From NCBI GenBank assembly GCA_016699715.1, contig CP065007.1, positions 2,108,001-2,172,000 on the forward strand: a DNA stretch of 64,000 nt. The letters run 5' to 3'. The translations under genes and the position numbers were made by a program. This DNA comes from Candidatus Competibacteraceae bacterium. GTDB lineage: Bacteria > Pseudomonadota > Gammaproteobacteria > Competibacterales > Competibacteraceae. Positions 59,373 to 64,000 of this stretch are shown piece after piece. The notes under the pieces were generated by a model that was given only the letters and a program-made list of their open reading frames with translations, was not told where the DNA came from and searched no databases. How positions within the stretch are numbered: position 1 is the first letter of the stretch; every line of letters begins with the position of its first letter.

Positions 59373-60410
59373 CTAAAAACCGGTGCGAGAACGCTCCTCT
59401 CCTTTTGGGAGAGGGAGTGAGGGGCTCCCTGCTCCCGGTGGGAGAGGGGCTGGGGCTGGGGCTGGAGGGAGGGGTATGCCCCGTTCGGCGAAATAGGTTC
59501 GGGCGGTTTGCTCGTCGCGCCGGATTTGCGCTTGCAGGGCGGTCAGCGACTCGAAGCGCTGTTCCGGGCGCAGATAATGCAGAAAATCGACCTTGACGTG
59601 CCGGCCGTACAGATCGCCCTGGAAATCGAGTAGATGCACTTCCAGCCGCTCGCGCTCGCCCGCCACCGTGGGGCGGCGGCCGACGTTGGCGATGCCGGGC
59701 CAGGGCGGCAGCGCCGGATCGCCGAGCAGCACGGCGTAGACGCCGGAAACCGGCGTGACCCGGCGGTGCAGGTGGATGTTGGCGGTCGGAAAGCCGATGG
59801 TGCGGCCGCGGCGGTCGCCGTGCGCCACCCGCCCACACAGGTCGTAGGGCCGGCCCAGCAGTCGCGTCGCCAGCTCCAGCTCGCCCTCCGCCAACGCCTG
59901 GCGAACGCGGGTGCTACTGACCCGCTCGCCGTCCAGGATGTGGCTGTGGCTGTCGGCGACGCTGAAACCGTGCCGCTGACCGGCCGCGACCAGCAGGGCG
60001 AAGTCGCCGATGCGGCGGTGACCGAAGCGGAAATCGTCGCCGACCACCAGATGGCGGATGCCGAGGCGGCTCACCAGCAGGTCGTCGATGAAAGCCTCCG
60101 CCGGCATGGCCGCCAGCCGGTGGTCGAATTCCAGGCACAGCACCCGCTCGATGCCCAGTTCCTCCAGCGCCAGCAGTTTTTCCCGCAGCCGCATCAGCCG
60201 GGCCGGCGGCGTGTTGGGGCCGGCGAAGAATTCCTGCGGTTGCGGTTCGAAAGTGATGACCAGGCGCGGCAAGCGCAGTTGCACGGCTTGTTCGGCCAAT
60301 TGCGTGAGGATGGTCTGGTGACCAAGATGGACGCCGTCGAAATTGCCGATGGTGGCGACGCAACCCCGGTGGCGGGGCCGAAGATTGTGCTGGCCGCGAA
60401 TCAATTCCAT
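59373..60410 (-). CDS. ribF: Bifunctional riboflavin kinase/FAD synthetase with a repeat-derived tail
   Basis: A 345-residue enzyme making FMN and FAD. The FAD synthetase part (1-180) has IGNFDGVHLGHQTIL and VVGDDFRFGHRRIGD; the flavokinase part (about 185-310) has GRTIGFPTANIHL and LEVHLLDFQGDLYG. The last ~35 residues (PAPAPAPLPPGAG...) lie in a GC-rich repeat and are not family-like, so the ancestral stop was probably nearer residue 310. Confidence 0.94.
   Translation of the reverse strand: MELIRGQHNLRPRHRGCVATIGNFDGVHLGHQTILTQLAEQAVQLRLPRLVITFEPQPQEFFAGPNTPPARLMRLREKLLALEELGIERVLCLEFDHRLAAMPAEAFIDDLLVSRLGIRHLVVGDDFRFGHRRIGDFALLVAAGQRHGFSVADSHSHILDGERVSSTRVRQALAEGELELATRLLGRPYDLCGRVAHGDRRGRTIGFPTANIHLHRRVTPVSGVYAVLLGDPALPPWPGIANVGRRPTVAGERERLEVHLLDFQGDLYGRHVKVDFLHYLRPEQRFESLTALQAQIRRDEQTARTYFAERGIPLPPAPAPAPLPPGAGSPSLPLPKGEERSRTGF
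59393..59475. repeat. REP-like palindromic repeat inside the ribF 3' end
   Basis: CTCTCC-TTTTG-GGAGAG and CTCCC-GGT-GGGAG form two neighbouring hairpins, followed by GGGGCT repeated three times. The layout resembles dispersed short palindromic repeats of GC-rich genomes. It supplies the Pro/Leu-rich C-terminus of RibF. Confidence 0.6.
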
Positions 60411-60553
60411 GCTGGTCGTCAGTGGTGGGGTCGGTCGGGTTGCGAGCGGAAAACGCCATTATAGGGACAATCGCCGGCTTCTTAACACATCGGCGCCCGC
60501 GCCCGTTGTGAGACCGGCGCCGGATCGTCGTCCGCTTCGTCGCCCTCGCGGCG

Positions 60554-62011
60554 TCAGGCGGTCATTCTGGCGGCTCCCGGCCAGTCCCACAGTTCGCGCG
60601 GGTAGTCGCGATACAATTCCCGGAACGCCTGCTGGTAACGCCAGTCGGCATTGACGATCCGGGCCAGTTCCCAGGGGCGGGTCAAGTGGCGCTCGACCCG
60701 CAGCGGATGACGCCGACCCGCCTCATGAATCTGGCGGGCCAGCAGCGCGGCGAACTCACGCAGCGGCAAGGTGGTGGGCGTGAGCGGATGCATGCAGTCG
60801 TGCAAATCGTAGGCGTCGCCACACCAGAATGCGGGCCGCGCCGTTTCGTAGTCCGGCGTGCCGGGTGAGGGCGTGCAGACGGTGAAACTGTATTGCGCCG
60901 GGGACATGGCGTTCACATAATCGCGCAGGCGCTGAAACTCGGCGTGGCCGTACTCGGGACGCACCATGAACGCGGCGTGGCAGGCAATGCCCAGTCGGCG
61001 CAAGGTGTCGTGGGCGCGCTCGTTGTGGGCCACCGTGCCGCCCTTGTGAGTCGCTTTCAATTCCTGGTTGGTGGTGAACTCGAAGCCGACGAACACCCCG
61101 TCCAGGCCGATCTCTTTCCAGCGGCGCAGCAGTTCCGGGTAGCGCAGGATGGTGGTGGCGCGCGCCCAGGCGAAGTAGCGTTTCTTGATGCCGCGCTTTT
61201 CCAGCGCCTCGGCCAGTTCGAAACCGAACTGCTCGTCGATGAAATTCTCGTCGTCGGCGAAGTAGACGTGATCGACTTTGATCCGCGCGATATCCTCGGC
61301 CACCACATCGACCAGTCGTGGCATGTGGGTGGTGCCGCTCAGGAACGGCACGATGCAGAACGAGCAGGTCATCTTGCAGCCGTAGGAGGTGCGCGCCATC
61401 GCGACCGGGGGAAAGAGCGCTTGCCAGTCGCGGGGATTCTCGTGGACCCAGATGCAGGAGTAGGGGCGGCTGTCCCACAGATCGCGGCGCGGGATCGGGA
61501 GGGTTCTCGGGTCGGGATAGCGAGGCCAAACCGAAGCGGCGGTTTGATCGAAACGGTCGCCGGTGAATAGCAGATTGGCGATGCCCTCGGGCTCGTCTTC
61601 TTTGTCCAGCGCCGCCACCAGGGCGCCAAACGGCGCGCAGCCTTCGCCGCGCACGAGGTAGTCGATGTCCGGGATGTTGCAATCGGCTGGCGCCACGGTG
61701 GCGTGATGCCCGCCGACCACGATGCGGGTTTTTGGCAGCCGCCGACGCACCGTGCCGGCCAGTCGCTTCATGGCCCCCGATTCGTGGCTGTAGGCGGTGA
61801 AGCCCACCAGATCGGGTCGAAAACGGGTCAGCGCGCGTTCGAAGGTGGCGTCGGCAAAGCGGTACAGCCGCAGGTCGAGCACCCGCAACTCGTGGTGCCC
61901 GGGAATCGCGGCAGCCAGATAACCGAATTCCAGGGGTTCCAGACACTGAAAGCGCTGGAGGCCGAGCACGGTTTTCAGGTGAGCTTGGGGTTTGACGAGC
62001 AGGATGCGCAT
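60554..62011 (-). CDS. B12-binding radical SAM protein (hopanoid C-3 methylase-like)
   Basis: A 485-residue protein with an N-terminal cobalamin-binding domain (1-140; MRILLVKPQAHLKTVLGLQR, IVVGGHHATVAP) and a radical SAM core with CxxxCxxC in YGCKMTCSFC (near 211). Lack of a membrane segment fits a cytosolic methyltransferase. The opening KTVLGLQRFQCLEPLEFGYL resembles, from memory, the HpnR hopanoid C-3 methylase group, but other B12 radical SAM families are possible and no hopanoid gene is nearby. It sits between ribF and murJ, where most relatives have no gene. Confidence 0.7.
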   Translation of the reverse strand: MRILLVKPQAHLKTVLGLQRFQCLEPLEFGYLAAAIPGHHELRVLDLRLYRFADATFERALTRFRPDLVGFTAYSHESGAMKRLAGTVRRRLPKTRIVVGGHHATVAPADCNIPDIDYLVRGEGCAPFGALVAALDKEDEPEGIANLLFTGDRFDQTAASVWPRYPDPRTLPIPRRDLWDSRPYSCIWVHENPRDWQALFPPVAMARTSYGCKMTCSFCIVPFLSGTTHMPRLVDVVAEDIARIKVDHVYFADDENFIDEQFGFELAEALEKRGIKKRYFAWARATTILRYPELLRRWKEIGLDGVFVGFEFTTNQELKATHKGGTVAHNERAHDTLRRLGIACHAAFMVRPEYGHAEFQRLRDYVNAMSPAQYSFTVCTPSPGTPDYETARPAFWCGDAYDLHDCMHPLTPTTLPLREFAALLARQIHEAGRRHPLRVERHLTRPWELARIVNADWRYQQAFRELYRDYPRELWDWPGAARMTA

Positions 62012-62098
62012 CGGTCGTCCTCGAAGTGCGGGAGTACGACCAAAATATAACCGAATCCCGAGCGATTTTGTCGGAATCAGCGCCCGGTTATCGCGCGT

Positions 62099-63640
62099 TT
62101 ACCTGTGTCCCATCAGCAGATGTCGTGGTTTGATCCCCACCGCCAGCACCGCCAGCAGATAAGTCCCGCCGCCGGCCACGACCAGCCAGCTCAGATGCCA
62201 CAATCGCGCGCCGGCGCTGGCGCGCAACCACTGTTCCAGCTCGCCCACCCCGAACCATAGCACCAGTCCCATCGCCAGATTGGCGGCGCCCAGTTGCGCC
62301 AGAAACGTCGTCCATCCGGCCCGTGGCTGGTAGATGTCGCGCCGCCGCAGATTAACAAACAGCAGGCCGGCGTTGAGAAAAGCGGCCAGCGAGGTGGCCA
62401 GCGCCAGCCCGGCATGAGCCAGCGGCCAGACCAGAATCAGCACCATCGCGGTATTGGCGACCATGGCGATGACGCCGTATTTGACCGGGCTGCGAGTGTC
62501 CTGGCGGGCATAGAAGCCGGGCGCCAGCACCTTGATCAGCATGAACGCCACCAGGCCGAGGGCGAATGCCATCAGGCTGCGGGCCGACATGGCGACATCG
62601 CGGGCGTCGAACTCGCCGTACTGAAACAGCGACGACAGGATGGGGCCGGCCAGGATGACCAGCGCCACCGTGGCCGGAACGCCGATCAGCAAGGCCCAGC
62701 GCAGCGCCCAGTCCAGCGTTTGGGAAAAGCCGTCGGTCTCGGCGCCGGCGTGCTGGCGGGACAGCTTGGGCAGAATCACCGTGCCCAGCGCCACGCCGAA
62801 AATGCCGAGTGGAAACTCCACCAGCCGGTCGGAGTAATACAACCAACTGACGCTGCCGGAGACCAGAAACGAAGCGATCAGGGTATCGATCAGCAGGTTG
62901 ACCTGCGCCACCGAAGAACCGAACAGCGCCGGCAGCATGAGCTTCAGTACCTGCTGCACGCCCCGGGATGCCCAGCCCCAGCGCGGTCGCGGCAGCAGTT
63001 TCAGCCGCAGCAGGAAAGGCACTTGAAATCCCAGTTGCACGATGCCGGCGATGAATACGCCCCAGGCCAGCCCCATCACCGGTTGCGCCATGCGGGGGGC
63101 CAACCCCAGCGCGGCGGCGATCATGGTCAGGTTAAGCAGCACCGGAGTGATCGCCGGAATGGCGAACTTGCCGCAACTGTTCAGCACGCCGCCGGCCAGG
63201 GCGGTCAGCGAGATGAACAGCAGGTAGGGAAAGGTGATGCGCAGCATCTGCACCGTTAATTGGTATTTGTCGGCATCGACGGCGAAGCCCGGCGCGAACA
63301 GCAGGATCAGCAGCGGCGCGGCCAGCACGCCGATGGCGGTGATGGCGAACAGAATCGCGCCCAGCGTGCCGGTCACCTGATCCACCAATTCCTTCATTTC
63401 CGCTGGGGAACGCTGGGTCTGGTATTCCGAGAACACCGGCACGAAAGCCTGCGAGAAGGCGCCTTCGGCGAACAGCCGGCGCAGAAAATTGGGAATGCGA
63501 AACGCCACGAAAAAGGCGTCGGTGCTGGCTCCGGCACCGAACAGTTGGGCGTAAACCATGTCGCGGATGAAGCCGGTGACGCGGGACAGCGAGGTCATGG
63601 CGCTGACCACGCCGGTCGATTTGAGAAGGGCCTTGCTCAT
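62099..63640 (-). CDS. murJ: Lipid II flippase MurJ
   Basis: A 513-residue MATE-like flippase with about 14 hydrophobic segments: SLSRVTGFIRDMVYAQLFGA near the N-terminus, IPNFLRRLFAEGAFSQAFVP, and VLAPGFYARQDTRSPVKYG. ATG 63640 gives the family N-terminus (MSKALLKSTGVVSAM); the longer in-frame ATG at 63781 would overlap the rpsT promoter. It flips lipid-linked peptidoglycan precursor to the periplasm. Divergent from rpsT, as in many gammaproteobacteria. Confidence 0.95.
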   Translation of the reverse strand: MSKALLKSTGVVSAMTSLSRVTGFIRDMVYAQLFGAGASTDAFFVAFRIPNFLRRLFAEGAFSQAFVPVFSEYQTQRSPAEMKELVDQVTGTLGAILFAITAIGVLAAPLLILLFAPGFAVDADKYQLTVQMLRITFPYLLFISLTALAGGVLNSCGKFAIPAITPVLLNLTMIAAALGLAPRMAQPVMGLAWGVFIAGIVQLGFQVPFLLRLKLLPRPRWGWASRGVQQVLKLMLPALFGSSVAQVNLLIDTLIASFLVSGSVSWLYYSDRLVEFPLGIFGVALGTVILPKLSRQHAGAETDGFSQTLDWALRWALLIGVPATVALVILAGPILSSLFQYGEFDARDVAMSARSLMAFALGLVAFMLIKVLAPGFYARQDTRSPVKYGVIAMVANTAMVLILVWPLAHAGLALATSLAAFLNAGLLFVNLRRRDIYQPRAGWTTFLAQLGAANLAMGLVLWFGVGELEQWLRASAGARLWHLSWLVVAGGGTYLLAVLAVGIKPRHLLMGHR

Positions 63641-63729
63641 GGAGGGTGCGGTCCTGCGCTGGACGGTTCGGAAGGCGCGGATGATAGCGGGATTGCTCCG
63701 ACCTGTCAGCGCCGTACCGCGCTTGGGGA

Positions 63730-63760
63730 TTGACAGTACGGCGAAAACTGTCAATATTCT
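63730..63760 (+). promoter_or_regulatory. Promoter of rpsT with an overlapping inverted repeat
   Basis: TTGACA at 63730-63735 and AATATT/TATTCT at 63753-63760 form a likely sigma-70 promoter (17-19 base spacing). TTGACAGT-N9-ACTGTCAA (63730-63754) is a perfect inverted repeat covering the -35 and the spacer, so a repressor or structural role is possible. Confidence 0.6.
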
Positions 63761-63824
63761 TAATCCTTTTTGGCGCCGCATCCGTGGCTAAGTTTATCTT
63801 TTTGAGTTTTAAGGAGTATTTAAG

Positions 63825-64000
63825 TTGGCTAATACCGCTCAAGCGAAGAAGCGCGTCCGTCAGGCGGAAAATCACCGCCAGCATAATGCCAGCATGCGCT
63901 CCATGCTGCGCACCTATGTCAAGCGCGTCATCAAAGCCATTCAGGTTGGCGACAAGGCAAAAGCCGAATCGGAATATCGGACGGCCGTGCCGGTGCTCGA
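63825..64000 (+). CDS. rpsT: Small ribosomal subunit protein bS20 (3' end outside window)
   Basis: The first 58 codons are visible: ANTAQAKKRVRQAENHRQHN, then SMRSMLRTYVKRVIKAIQVG. The start is TTG at 63825, with AAGGAG 8 bases upstream; a UUG start is known for E. coli rpsT and limits its translation. It binds 16S rRNA in early 30S assembly. The gene runs off the right edge. Confidence 0.95.
   Translation, partial: MANTAQAKKRVRQAENHRQHNASMRSMLRTYVKRVIKAIQVGDKAKAESEYRTAVPVL

Overview
The window looks like a chromosome segment of a GC-rich gammaproteobacterium. Core synteny supports this: bamB; argS followed by a SPOR-type gene; hrcA-grpE-dnaK-dnaJ next to nadK-recN and fur/bamE; rnfH-ratA/smpB-ssrA; and murJ/ribF/ileS/lspA/ispH divergent from rpsT. 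The acetate-uptake genes, duplicated glnK around amtB and NAD-linked genes would suit a PHA- or glycogen-storing lineage such as Competibacteraceae, but that placement is a guess from gene content.

Layout. 1-4788: the C-terminus of a Pro/Ala/Glu repeat protein, then bamB, a marC-family gene and priA. 4789-9212: a long AT-rich leader, a DUF485-actP acetate symporter pair, a terminator, and a cNMP/CBS/DUF294 nucleotidyltransferase protein. 9240-13015: argS, a SPOR-less FtsN-like protein, and a YbaK-like/HDOD fusion. 13264-15830: a nitrogen operon on the minus strand (glnK-amtB-glnK) with a visible sigma-54 promoter and NtrC site. 15905-18410: ubiK, comM and a secreted hypothetical protein. 18417-22625: an NAD-metabolism cluster (nicotinamidase-like hydrolase, PP2C-type phosphatase and NrtR on the minus strand; cobB sirtuin and an alpha/beta hydrolase on the plus strand) around a shared intergenic palindrome. 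22699-25844: insertion sequences and remnants. 25866-31047: heat-shock cluster dnaJ, dnaK, grpE, hrcA with sigma-32 promoters and a CIRCE operator. 31118-37999: nadK, recN, fur, bamE, rnfH, ratA, smpB, an IS1182-type element inserted in the smpB stop codon, and ssrA.

38029-54100, between ssrA and tRNA-Thr, is a restriction-modification graveyard. A type III system (mod 5'-truncated, res split by an IS630-type element) is fused through an IS1634-type element to a type I system (hsdS 5'-truncated, hsdM missing, hsdR split by an IS982-type element). An IS66-type element sits inside an IS4-type element, which in turn split the small gene after hsdS. An 11-bp noncoding tandem array precedes hsdR. 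Target duplications can be read for most insertions, and removing the elements restores open reading frames in silico for res, hsdR and the IS4 transposase.

54102-64000: tRNA-Thr(CGT), an AlgR-like LytTR regulator, then ispH, lspA, ileS, ribF, a B12-binding radical SAM gene and murJ on the minus strand, with rpsT (UUG start) divergent at the right edge.

No wholly new defence or metabolic system was demonstrated. The least described intact module is the hydrolase-PP2C-NrtR operon facing cobB. The most informative stretch for genome history is the nested-IS destruction of two restriction systems. Several one-base frame problems sit in homopolymer runs and could be sequencing errors, programmed frameshifts or real mutations.
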